From CALOCY01 sp942491975 (GTDB taxonomy: Bacteria; Bacteroidota; Bacteroidia; Bacteroidales; Prolixibacteraceae): DNA of 64,000 bases. Under the pieces are notes generated by a model. It saw only the letters and a list, made by a program, of their open reading frames with translations, did no database searches and was not told where the DNA came from. Location: positions 2,790,001 through 2,854,000 of the forward strand of contig CALOCY010000004.1 in assembly GCA_942491975.1 (NCBI GenBank), read 5' to 3'. Shown one piece after another: positions 16,791 to 24,391 of the stretch (within the stretch, counting starts at the first letter, position 1; every line of letters begins with the position of its first letter). The position numbers and the translations under genes are program-made.

Positions 16791-16956
16791 AAACGGTTAA
16801 AACCGTTTGGGTATTTTGTAATGTTATTTTCACCTACCGTTAATCCCGATAATTCGGGAGAAAGGTTATATTAGATTGCGTATTCATAATATAACCCGGG
16901 GTTTAAACCCCGGGAATATGGGTAAACCGTCTATTTTAAAACCGTTTTAACGGTTT
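16791..16956. repeat. Composite REP unit 4 (A, altered B, C, D)
   Basis: A at 16791-16808 (AAACGGTTAAAACCGTTT); B starts CCTACCGTTAA but its second half is replaced by a different hairpin, TCCCGATAATTCGGGA (16844-16859), before AGGTTAT resumes; C at 16895-16914 (CCCGGGGTTTAAACCCCGGG, a perfect 20-bp palindrome); D at 16939-16956. It fills most of the 330-bp gap between the DcrB-like pseudogene and the gene at 17074. Confidence 0.8.
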
Positions 16957-17073
16957 CTTGTTGATATAAAACTCCCCAATACACTTTCTGTGTTCCTCTT
17001 TCGTTCTCTTTAGGTTGTCATTTGCCGTTTTTGTCACTATTTTTGACGTAAATTGCACAAAAGAAGTTGAGAA

Positions 17074-19845
17074 ATGAGAAAATATTGGGTTTGGATAGCG
17101 GTTTTTGTTGTGATAGTAGCGGGAGCGTCTGCATATTATTACTTTTTCATGGGTAAAGAGGCTTACAAAGGCATTCCTGCTGCCAATGCAGTGCCCCACA
17201 ATTCTCCGGTTGTTTTTATTGTTGACGATGCTGAAAAACTTACTGAAAGCATAGTAAATACGGATTTTTGGGATGAAATCAGCCATATAGGGGCTTTCAG
17301 CACACTAAAACAGGGGATCGGTTTTTTTGAAACCGATATACTGGAGCATGCCGATATTGAAAAACTGTTAAGTGGCCGCAAAGTGGTTGTCTCCATGAAC
17401 TTTTCCGGGAAAAACAGTTTTGATTACCTCTTTTTGGTTACACTGGATAACCGGGCCCAGTTTCGTGCCATTGATGCCTACATCGCTTCGGTGTCAAAAG
17501 ACAAAAAATGGAAAACCAACCGTCGTAACTACAGTGCGTGTGAGGTTACCGATATACTATCCGAAGAGGGAAAATCAATATTTTCGTATGCTGTCTCCAA
17601 CGGGATTTTACTTATCAGTGCATCCCCGGTACTGGTTGAAAGCGGTATCCGGCAACTGGAGATAGAAACACTGTTTGAAAACGGAGCGTTTAAACGGCTT
17701 TACGATATATCGGGCGACAATTCTCACTTGTCGGTTTTTCTCAACCACAAAACATTTCCACAACTGCTTGCTTTTTATCTCTCTAATGCAAATGGGAAAA
17801 AAATCGGGGAATACACTGATTATGCCGAATGGTCGGGACTGGATGTGGATTTTCAGCGGGGGAAAGTACTGCTCAACGGGTTCTCATTGTGGGGAGACTC
17901 TATTGATAACTATCTGAAATTGTTTGATAATCAGGAAATTGTGAGGGGAAGTATTGAGTCGGTTTTACCGGCGTCTACAAGCATGATGTTGAGTCTTTCA
18001 TTTAGCGATTTCGGGCAATTTATGGACGATTACGATGATTATTTGCACGGCTCGGCCAAATACTTCAGGCGCGTGGATGAATTTAACCGTATCTCCAAAC
18101 GCTTTGGGATTGATGTGGCAAATTTTTTTCGTGAAACAGTGGAACACGAGATAGCACTTGCCTATACCGGTATTAACGGTGAAAATTTTGAAAAAAACAG
18201 CTTGTGGGCAGTGCAAGTAAAAAGCCGCAGTCAGGCACGTGAAGCACTGTTGCAACTGCTCACTAAAGTGGGGAAAAAAGAGCAACGGACGGTGGACTTT
18301 TATATTTCGAAATACAAAATTGATAATGAGCTGAGTTACGACATCTATAAATTTCCGGCAGAAAAAGCAGCTTACTACCTTTTAGGGGATATGTTTGCCC
18401 CGGTTAGAAGTAACTACGTGGCTTTTGTAGATAACTACATGCTCTTTTCGGGCAGTAAAAAAAGCCTCTCTGAAGCACTTTATGCCAATGTGCTCAATCA
18501 AACCCTGGGGCGCGATGTGGGCTATGTACAATTCTGTGAAGAACTAACCTCACGTTATAACTTCTCGTTCTACCTTAATTTTTCCAAAGGCATAAAACTG
18601 GCACCTGAATACCTGCGCGAAGATCTGGCAACATTGGTCGATAAAAATCAGGAATCGTTTCTGAAATTTAAAGCACTGGCATGGCGTTTCGGACATGAAA
18701 AAGATATGGTATTCAATTATGCCGTACTCAATTTTGATTCGGAAATAAAAGAAGAACCCCTTACCGTATGGAAAAGCCGGCTTGACACTGTAGCGCAATT
18801 TAAGCCCGTGTTTATGAAAAACCACCGTGATACCCGCAATAAAGAAGTGATGGTCCAGGATATGGGAAACACTCTTTACCTGATTAATAAAGAGGGGCGT
18901 ACGCTATGGAAAGTAAAACTGGACGGTCAGGTGATGGGGGAAATATCCCAGATTGATTACTATAAAAACGGGAAGCTGCAATACCTGATGAACACTCCAA
19001 CTAAAATCTACCTGATTGACCGGAACGGAAACCGGGTGGACAACTATCCGGTAAAGCTTCCTTCACCCGCCACTAATCCGATAGGGGTGGTTGACTATGA
19101 TAAAAATCGTGATTATCGCATATTTGTGGCTTGTGAAAACAAAAAAGTGTATGCGTATCAAAAAGACGGAAAATTGGTTTCAGGGTGGAATTTTGGCACA
19201 ACAGAGCGGATCGTTACAACCCCGGTTAACCATTATCGGATGGGACAAAAAGATTACATTGTGTTTGCCGATCAGCGGAAAACATACATTCTTGACCGTA
19301 AAGGAAACACACGGGTAAAGACACCAGCCATATTTGAACATTCACCCAATAATACGCTGATACTTGAAAAGCGCAGCCCGTTGTCCAAATCACGTTTGGT
19401 GACGACCGATACCGAAGGAAAAGTGCAGATGCAATATTTTGATGGGACCCATGAAACCATTGATTTGGGTACATTTAGCGTGGAACACTATTTTGAATAT
19501 GAAGACCTGAATGGTGATGGTCGCTATGAATACATTTTGGCTGATGACGATGAATTGCTGTGTTACAACTACAAGAAAAAGAAGGTTTTTGGGAAGTCAA
19601 TTGAAGGAAAGATAGATGTTAAACCCAATATTTACACCTTCTCGGCACGAAACAAAAAAGTGGGTGTTGTCAGTAATAAAACCGATAAAATATACCTCTT
19701 TAACAACACGGGGAGGCTTTATGACGGTTTCCCGTTACGTGGAAACTCTGGGTTTAGTATCGGTTTCTTAAGCAAAGGGAGTACCAACTTCAACCTGGTG
19801 GTTACTGATGATGAAGGGCATCTCTTAAATTATAAGATTGAATAA
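17074..19845 (+). CDS. Membrane-anchored DUF3352-like protein with C-terminal beta-propeller-like repeats
   Basis: A 923-aa protein with one N-terminal membrane anchor (residues 6-27, WIAVFVVIVAGASAYYYFF), the rest being extracytoplasmic. Residues about 35-560 are a periplasmic domain with the AVPHNSPVVFIVDD and LLSGRKVVVSMNFSG patterns reminiscent of DUF3352. From about residue 590 there are repeated beta blades with Y/F-I-x-D-R/K-x-G motifs (IYLIDRNGNRVDNYPVK, VYAYQKDGKLVSGWNF, TYILDRKGNTRVKT, IYLFNNTGRLYDGFPL) typical of PQQ/WD-like propellers. No catalytic residues are obvious. The metallo-beta-lactamase gene follows after 32 bp and may be cotranscribed. Confidence 0.65.
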   Translation: MRKYWVWIAVFVVIVAGASAYYYFFMGKEAYKGIPAANAVPHNSPVVFIVDDAEKLTESIVNTDFWDEISHIGAFSTLKQGIGFFETDILEHADIEKLLSGRKVVVSMNFSGKNSFDYLFLVTLDNRAQFRAIDAYIASVSKDKKWKTNRRNYSACEVTDILSEEGKSIFSYAVSNGILLISASPVLVESGIRQLEIETLFENGAFKRLYDISGDNSHLSVFLNHKTFPQLLAFYLSNANGKKIGEYTDYAEWSGLDVDFQRGKVLLNGFSLWGDSIDNYLKLFDNQEIVRGSIESVLPASTSMMLSLSFSDFGQFMDDYDDYLHGSAKYFRRVDEFNRISKRFGIDVANFFRETVEHEIALAYTGINGENFEKNSLWAVQVKSRSQAREALLQLLTKVGKKEQRTVDFYISKYKIDNELSYDIYKFPAEKAAYYLLGDMFAPVRSNYVAFVDNYMLFSGSKKSLSEALYANVLNQTLGRDVGYVQFCEELTSRYNFSFYLNFSKGIKLAPEYLREDLATLVDKNQESFLKFKALAWRFGHEKDMVFNYAVLNFDSEIKEEPLTVWKSRLDTVAQFKPVFMKNHRDTRNKEVMVQDMGNTLYLINKEGRTLWKVKLDGQVMGEISQIDYYKNGKLQYLMNTPTKIYLIDRNGNRVDNYPVKLPSPATNPIGVVDYDKNRDYRIFVACENKKVYAYQKDGKLVSGWNFGTTERIVTTPVNHYRMGQKDYIVFADQRKTYILDRKGNTRVKTPAIFEHSPNNTLILEKRSPLSKSRLVTTDTEGKVQMQYFDGTHETIDLGTFSVEHYFEYEDLNGDGRYEYILADDDELLCYNYKKKKVFGKSIEGKIDVKPNIYTFSARNKKVGVVSNKTDKIYLFNNTGRLYDGFPLRGNSGFSIGFLSKGSTNFNLVVTDDEGHLLNYKIE

Positions 19846-19877
19846 ACAGGCATAAATATTCACGAAAACAGGATGTT

Positions 19878-20870
19878 ATGATAAGGAAAATTGCAATTAT
19901 TATTCTATTTTTTGTTGGCTTACAGGTTTATGGACAGCATAAAGATGCTTTAATAAAGGTTACAGACCAATTGTACATGGTATCGGGACACGGGGGGAAT
20001 GTCTCGTTTTTGGTTACCGATGACGGGGTATTGGTGGTTGATGCCGGAAGCGGGAAAGGAAGCGGTCATGCAATAATCGAACATGTGAAGTCGGTTACTG
20101 ACCAACCCGTAAAATATGTTGTGCTTACACATTACCACTACGACCACAGCTTTGGTGCTTGTGCTTTTCCTGAAGATGTTGTGGTTGTCGGGCACAAAAA
20201 TATTATCCACAACCTGAAAACGTTTGGTCAAAAAGGGCTTGATGACTATCGGGAAGGCAGCCTTAAACCCTGGGTAAAAAAGCTGGGGGCTGAAATGGAT
20301 AGCCTAAAAAATAGTGGTGACGAGCAGTGGCAGGAGGTTGAAAAGAAATACCAGGCAGCACAAAAACAACTCGAAGCTGCCAATCAAATAGTTATTGTTT
20401 ACCCTGACATTACGTTTGAAGATGAAAAAACCATCTGCCTGGGGCCAGATACCATTAAACTCATACATCCCGGGAATACGCACACCGATGGCAATATTTT
20501 GGTGTCGTTTGTCAATCAAAAAGCATTGGCAACAGGCGACTTTTTCTTCAATGGTTATATGCCGTATATCGACTTTAACGCAAATAGTAACACTGAAAAC
20601 TGGATCAACCAGGTCAATGTTTATACAAATGGGGAATATGAATATGTAATCCCCGGCCATGGAAAGCTTGCTAATGCAAATGAATTGAAAAAACAGGCAA
20701 CGTATTTGACTGTTTTAAGGGAAAAAATAGAATTGCTCATTGGGGAGAATAAAACATTTGAAGAGATTCAAAAAGAGGTTAAAATGCCTGAATATTCGCA
20801 TTATGAGTTTCAGTATACCCTGGGAAGTGAAATTGAAGCAATATACAAGGAATTAACAAAGCAGGAATAA
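19878..20870 (+). CDS. Secreted metallo-beta-lactamase-fold hydrolase
   Basis: A 330-aa enzyme with a signal peptide (MIRKIAIIILFFVGLQVYGQ). The metal site is THYHYDHSFG (H85, H87, D89, H90), with further ligands in HPGNTHTDGN, TGDFFF and IPGHGKL, so both zinc sites are intact. The architecture (secreted, DGVLVVDAG start, C-terminal helical tail) fits the SoxH/quinoprotein-relay/B3-like group; a substrate cannot be named. It follows the 17074 gene by 32 bp and is followed by a strong bidirectional hairpin. Confidence 0.88.
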   Translation: MIRKIAIIILFFVGLQVYGQHKDALIKVTDQLYMVSGHGGNVSFLVTDDGVLVVDAGSGKGSGHAIIEHVKSVTDQPVKYVVLTHYHYDHSFGACAFPEDVVVVGHKNIIHNLKTFGQKGLDDYREGSLKPWVKKLGAEMDSLKNSGDEQWQEVEKKYQAAQKQLEAANQIVIVYPDITFEDEKTICLGPDTIKLIHPGNTHTDGNILVSFVNQKALATGDFFFNGYMPYIDFNANSNTENWINQVNVYTNGEYEYVIPGHGKLANANELKKQATYLTVLREKIELLIGENKTFEEIQKEVKMPEYSHYEFQYTLGSEIEAIYKELTKQE

Positions 20871-20899
20871 TTTCTACGGGCTTAAGAAATAAATCAAAA

Positions 20900-20928
20900 C
20901 CCCGCTTGATATATTGCATCAAGCGGGG
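20900..20928. terminator. Bidirectional terminator between MBL gene and tRNA-Leu
   Basis: CCCCGCTTGAT (20900-20910) and ATCAAGCGGGG (20918-20928) form a perfect 11-bp stem with a 7-nt loop. It lies 30 bp after the MBL stop and 7 bp beyond the 3' end of tRNA-Leu on the other strand, with T-rich sequence on both sides, so it can serve both convergent transcripts. Confidence 0.85.
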
Positions 20929-20934
20929 TCTTTG

Positions 20935-21018
20935 TACCCGGAGTGGGAATCGAACCCACACTCTGTTGCCAGAACTGGATTTTGAATCCAGCGCGTCTAC
21001 CAATTCCGCCATCCGGGC
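20935..21018 (-). tRNA. tRNA-Leu(CAA)
   Basis: Read on the minus strand, the 84-nt sequence starts GCCCGGATGGCGGAATTGG and folds as a class II tRNA: acceptor stem GCCCGGA/TCCGGGT, D arm with GGTAGACGC, anticodon arm CTGGA-TTCAAAA-TCCAG with anticodon CAA, a long variable arm (CTGGCAACAGA) and T arm GTGGGTTCGATTCCCAC. No CCA is encoded. Confidence 0.95.
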
Positions 21019-21157
21019 TTCATTGGGAATGCAAAAATAAGCGATAGATTTGATCACGCAAAATTTTCCCTGTAATATTTTTATTCTCTTGCAATATACT
21101 TTTATCTTCCCGCCTATTTTTCTTACTTTTAGAAGAGTAAGACTTAATGGTTGCCCT

Positions 21158-21727
21158 GTGAAAAAAAATCTTCTTCAACAAATTGCACAAGGTGATGAAA
21201 AGGCATTTGAATTGCTTTTCAGGGAGCATTATCAGGGGCTCTGTTACTTTGCCATGCAATACCTCAATGAATATCAGGCTGCCGAAAATACAGTACAGGA
21301 AACATTCGTAAAAATTTGGGAAAAACGCAACGAGCTGCACATTAAATCATCGGTAAAACAATACTTATTAAATATGGTGAAAAACAGGTGTTTAAACTAT
21401 CTTGCGCACCAAAAAGTAAAAAACGAATACTCCCAAAAAGCAACTGATGATTTGAGCCGTGAGAGAATTGATCCTTCGAAATATTTTCTCGAAGTAGATT
21501 TGGCTAAACGCATACAGGAAAGTATTGATTCGTTGCCCCCCAGGCGTCGTGAAATTTTTATTCTTTGCAAACAGGAGGGATTAAAATACAAAGAAATAGC
21601 TGATCGGTTGAATATATCGGTTAAAACCGTAGAAGTACAAATGGGACATGCCTTGAAGCATCTTCGTGAATCGCTTGATAACTACCGTGATTATTTTACA
21701 CTTTTCTTTCTTTTGGCAAAGAAATAA
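21158..21727 (+). CDS. ECF RNA polymerase sigma factor (FecI-type)
   Basis: A sigma-70 family factor of 189 aa from the GTG at 21158 (KKNLLQQIAQGDEKAFELLF). The same frame is open further upstream from an ATG at 21050, but that extension runs into the tRNA leader region and does not resemble the family, so the GTG is preferred. Region 2 is YFAMQYLNEYQAAENTVQET followed by FVKIWEKR, and region 4 is REIFILCKQEGLKYKEIADR followed by LNISVKTVEVQM. It heads an operon with a FecR-like anti-sigma 59 bp downstream and two STN-domain proteins, but no TonB receptor. It is presumably held inactive by the anti-sigma until an outer-membrane signal arrives. Confidence 0.93.
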   Translation: MKKNLLQQIAQGDEKAFELLFREHYQGLCYFAMQYLNEYQAAENTVQETFVKIWEKRNELHIKSSVKQYLLNMVKNRCLNYLAHQKVKNEYSQKATDDLSRERIDPSKYFLEVDLAKRIQESIDSLPPRRREIFILCKQEGLKYKEIADRLNISVKTVEVQMGHALKHLRESLDNYRDYFTLFFLLAKK

Positions 21728-21786
21728 ACCACACCAATAAGGGTAAATCTATCTTCTCCTGTCTTAAAGGTATAAAAGCCCTTGTT

Positions 21787-22797
21787 ATGGAAACGCTGAA
21801 AGACAAATGGAAAGTATTGGGCAATGTGCTGAACAATGAAGCATCGGAAGAGCAGCTCAATGACTTAAAGAGGTGGGAAGAGGCATCGGAAAAACACCAC
21901 ACCGAACTACGCCTTGTGCAAAAAATATGGCAAAAAACCGAACTCTTTTTCAACCTGAAAAAACACAATATCGATAATGGGTGGCAGACTGTAAACAAAG
22001 CCGTATCTACCGGTCATCTCCGCTTAAAAAGAGAACGTGCTGTTCGTATCTTATGGCAGGTTGCTGCAGTTTTTATCCTGGCAATAGCAACAAGTGTGGT
22101 TTTTTACTACACGCTGTCAGAAAATAATACTGTTTTGCAAAGTGAATATGCTTCTTCAGGGCAGGTAATAGAAAATGTAACACTACCCGATGGTACAATG
22201 GTGGCATTAAACCGGAATACAAAAATAACTTATCCCGAAAAATTTGAAAAGGCAACACGTGAAGTTTCGATGAGAGGAGAGGCCTTCTTTGATGTCTCCC
22301 ATAATCCGCAGAAACCATTTATCATTAAGGCCGGGGATGTTCAGATAAAGGTATTGGGAACCTCGTTCAATGTAAAAACCGATCCTGAAGAAGAGGTGGT
22401 TGAAGTTGTTGTAAAATCAGGAAGGGTAAGTCTTGCCGAAGCCAACAATACCGATCTTGAAAAATCGATCCTACTCTCTCCGGGAGAAAAAGGTGTTTAC
22501 AGCTATCGGGATAGAAAATTCCGAAGGAGCAGAAACAGTGACATCAACTACCTGGCGTGGAAAGACCGTACGCTTGTTTTTCGCGGGACGCCTTTATCCG
22601 AAGTGATAAATAAAATTGAAGAGGTCTACAATATTAATGTGATACTGGGTGAACGTGAATTGGAAGATTTGAGACTGACAGCTGTATTTGAAGATCAGCC
22701 GATTAGTTATGTGTTAAAAGTGATTCAAATAACTTTTGAGCTTAAGGCTGAGAATAAAAATGGAGATTATGTGTTAAACCGTTTGAAAACAAACTAA
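21787..22797 (+). CDS. FecR-type anti-sigma factor
   Basis: A 336-aa inner-membrane anti-sigma. The N-terminal cytoplasmic helical part (residues 1-75) would bind the sigma factor; a single membrane helix follows (about 82-105, ILWQVAAVFILAIATSVVF); the periplasmic FecR domain shows VTLPDGTMVALNRNTKITYP and VSMRGEAFFDVSHNPQKPF; the C-terminus (about 255-335) is the DUF4974 secretin/STN-like domain found only in Bacteroidota FecR proteins. Sigma and anti-sigma are on the same strand and the next gene starts 13 bp later. Confidence 0.94.
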   Translation: METLKDKWKVLGNVLNNEASEEQLNDLKRWEEASEKHHTELRLVQKIWQKTELFFNLKKHNIDNGWQTVNKAVSTGHLRLKRERAVRILWQVAAVFILAIATSVVFYYTLSENNTVLQSEYASSGQVIENVTLPDGTMVALNRNTKITYPEKFEKATREVSMRGEAFFDVSHNPQKPFIIKAGDVQIKVLGTSFNVKTDPEEEVVEVVVKSGRVSLAEANNTDLEKSILLSPGEKGVYSYRDRKFRRSRNSDINYLAWKDRTLVFRGTPLSEVINKIEEVYNINVILGERELEDLRLTAVFEDQPISYVLKVIQITFELKAENKNGDYVLNRLKTN

Positions 22798-22810
22798 AAC
22801 AACATATATC

Positions 22811-24358
22811 ATGAAAAAATCAACAACTATAGCGATACTGTTTTTGCTCGCTTCTGCATGCTTTTTTTCAACCAACAGTACGGCACAACAGCGAGATGTA
22901 ATGAACCAGAATATCAGTGTTTATGCTGAAGATGAATCGTTGGCAGATGTTATTGAGAAAATTTGTGGTTACCTGAACCTTAACTACTCTTACAACTCAA
23001 AACTTCTTACCGACAAGCGTATAAGTTTAAATGTATCGAACAAACCGCTAAAAGAGATACTCGACAAGTTAATGCGCGATTACTACCTCATTTTTGAAAT
23101 TGAAAACAATATTTTGGTAGTACGTGATTATGAGCCTGTTAAAAAAAGTGTAAACGTTGATAAAAAAGGCAATTTCATTGCTCCTAATGAGGGTTTTAGT
23201 TTTAATGACTCCCGGGGAAAGCATAGAATAATTGAGTTTAAATCGGCAAGTAACCTGATTATTCTTCCGGTGCGGATTAATGAATCCGACACCCTCAATT
23301 TTATTCTCGATACAGGGGTCAGGATTCCTATCATTACAGAGTTGCCTTATGTAAGTAAATTAAACCTTAATCTTCTTCGCCCTGTTGATGTCAGGGGATT
23401 GGGCGATGGCATTGCTCTTACAGCATACCGATCAGCCGGGAATCAGATTAGTATTGACGGATTATCTGCAATGAACCAGGATGTACAAATGATAATCAGC
23501 GAAGATTTTCAGGTTTCACAAATACTGGGGATCCCGGTGCATGGGGTTATGGGCTTTAACGCATTCAGAAATCATGTTGTAAAAATAGACTACATCAATG
23601 AAAAACTTACCATTTATGATCCCAAACACTTTAAATACAGAAAACGTAACAAAGACATCATCCTTCCCTTTTCCCTTGAGAAAGGAAAACCATACGTGAG
23701 GATCAGTGTGGTACAGGAAGACCTTTCTGAAATACCTGTAAAAGTGCTTATTGATACAGGGGCCAGCGATGCATTGTGGCTATCTGTTGATTCCAATGAA
23801 CGACTTAAGCTTCCTTCTAAAATTATTCATACGTTTTTAGGAAGTGGATTGAGTGGTGACCTGTACGGGAATAAAGGAAGAATTGCCGGTGTTAATATCG
23901 GATCAATAGCCATTTTTGAACCCATTGTCTCATTCCCCGACTCAGCATCAACCCCTTCGGCAGTACTCTCCAATGAACGGAACGGGACACTTGGAGCTGA
24001 AATTTTGCGCCGGTTTGTTGTTTTCTTTGATTACCAAAAACAACGGGTAATACTTCGTCCTACCTTTAAAATAAAGGAAAAATTCAACTATAACATGAGC
24101 GGAATGGAAGTAATCAATCCCATGCCCGGATTTCCTATATTTACGGTGGACCAGGTGAGGGAAGGGTCTCCTGCATTTGAGGCAGGTATCTGCAAAAACG
24201 ATCAGATTTTGATGTTAAACGGGAAAAACCATAAAAGCATTTCATTAAATGAAATTAATGAAATACTACAGCGAAAAGATAATACAAGGGTTAAAATAAC
24301 CGTGTTAAGGAATGACGAACGCATTAAAACATCGTTTTATTTGCAAAAAGAGTTGTAA
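22811..24358 (+). CDS. Secreted STN - aspartyl protease - PDZ protein
   Basis: A 515-aa exported protein with a signal peptide (residues 1-25). Residues about 33-105 form an STN domain (ISVYAEDESLADVIEKIC ... NILVVRDY), the short domain that usually precedes TonB-dependent receptors or secretins. It is followed by a pepsin/retropepsin-like region with two D-T-G motifs, D167 in FILDTGVRIPII and D315 in VLIDTGASDALWL, each followed by the hydrophobic flap-type sequence, so both lobes of a single-chain aspartyl protease may be present. A PDZ domain closes the protein (about 415-512, FTVDQVREGSPAFEAGICKN). The gene belongs to the ECF/FecR operon, 13 bp after fecR. Proteolytic activity is inferred from the motifs. 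Confidence 0.85.
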   Translation: MKKSTTIAILFLLASACFFSTNSTAQQRDVMNQNISVYAEDESLADVIEKICGYLNLNYSYNSKLLTDKRISLNVSNKPLKEILDKLMRDYYLIFEIENNILVVRDYEPVKKSVNVDKKGNFIAPNEGFSFNDSRGKHRIIEFKSASNLIILPVRINESDTLNFILDTGVRIPIITELPYVSKLNLNLLRPVDVRGLGDGIALTAYRSAGNQISIDGLSAMNQDVQMIISEDFQVSQILGIPVHGVMGFNAFRNHVVKIDYINEKLTIYDPKHFKYRKRNKDIILPFSLEKGKPYVRISVVQEDLSEIPVKVLIDTGASDALWLSVDSNERLKLPSKIIHTFLGSGLSGDLYGNKGRIAGVNIGSIAIFEPIVSFPDSASTPSAVLSNERNGTLGAEILRRFVVFFDYQKQRVILRPTFKIKEKFNYNMSGMEVINPMPGFPIFTVDQVREGSPAFEAGICKNDQILMLNGKNHKSISLNEINEILQRKDNTRVKITVLRNDERIKTSFYLQKEL

Positions 24359-24391
24359 TGCGGTTATCAATATAATGCATCATTTAAAAAA

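Noticed and set aside
16936..17286. 116-aa minus-strand frame overlapping the start of the 17074 gene
   Set aside because: It lies mostly antisense to a well-supported coding region and its last codons are REP sequence; only its final part may be a RAYT relic.
20200..20210. Perfect DnaA box TTATCCACA
   Set aside because: Single copy inside the MBL coding sequence; expected by chance in 64 kb.
21050..21157. Upstream ATG extension of the ECF sigma factor
   Set aside because: The added 36 residues (MITQNFPCNIF...) do not resemble sigma factors; the GTG at 21158 gives the family-typical start.
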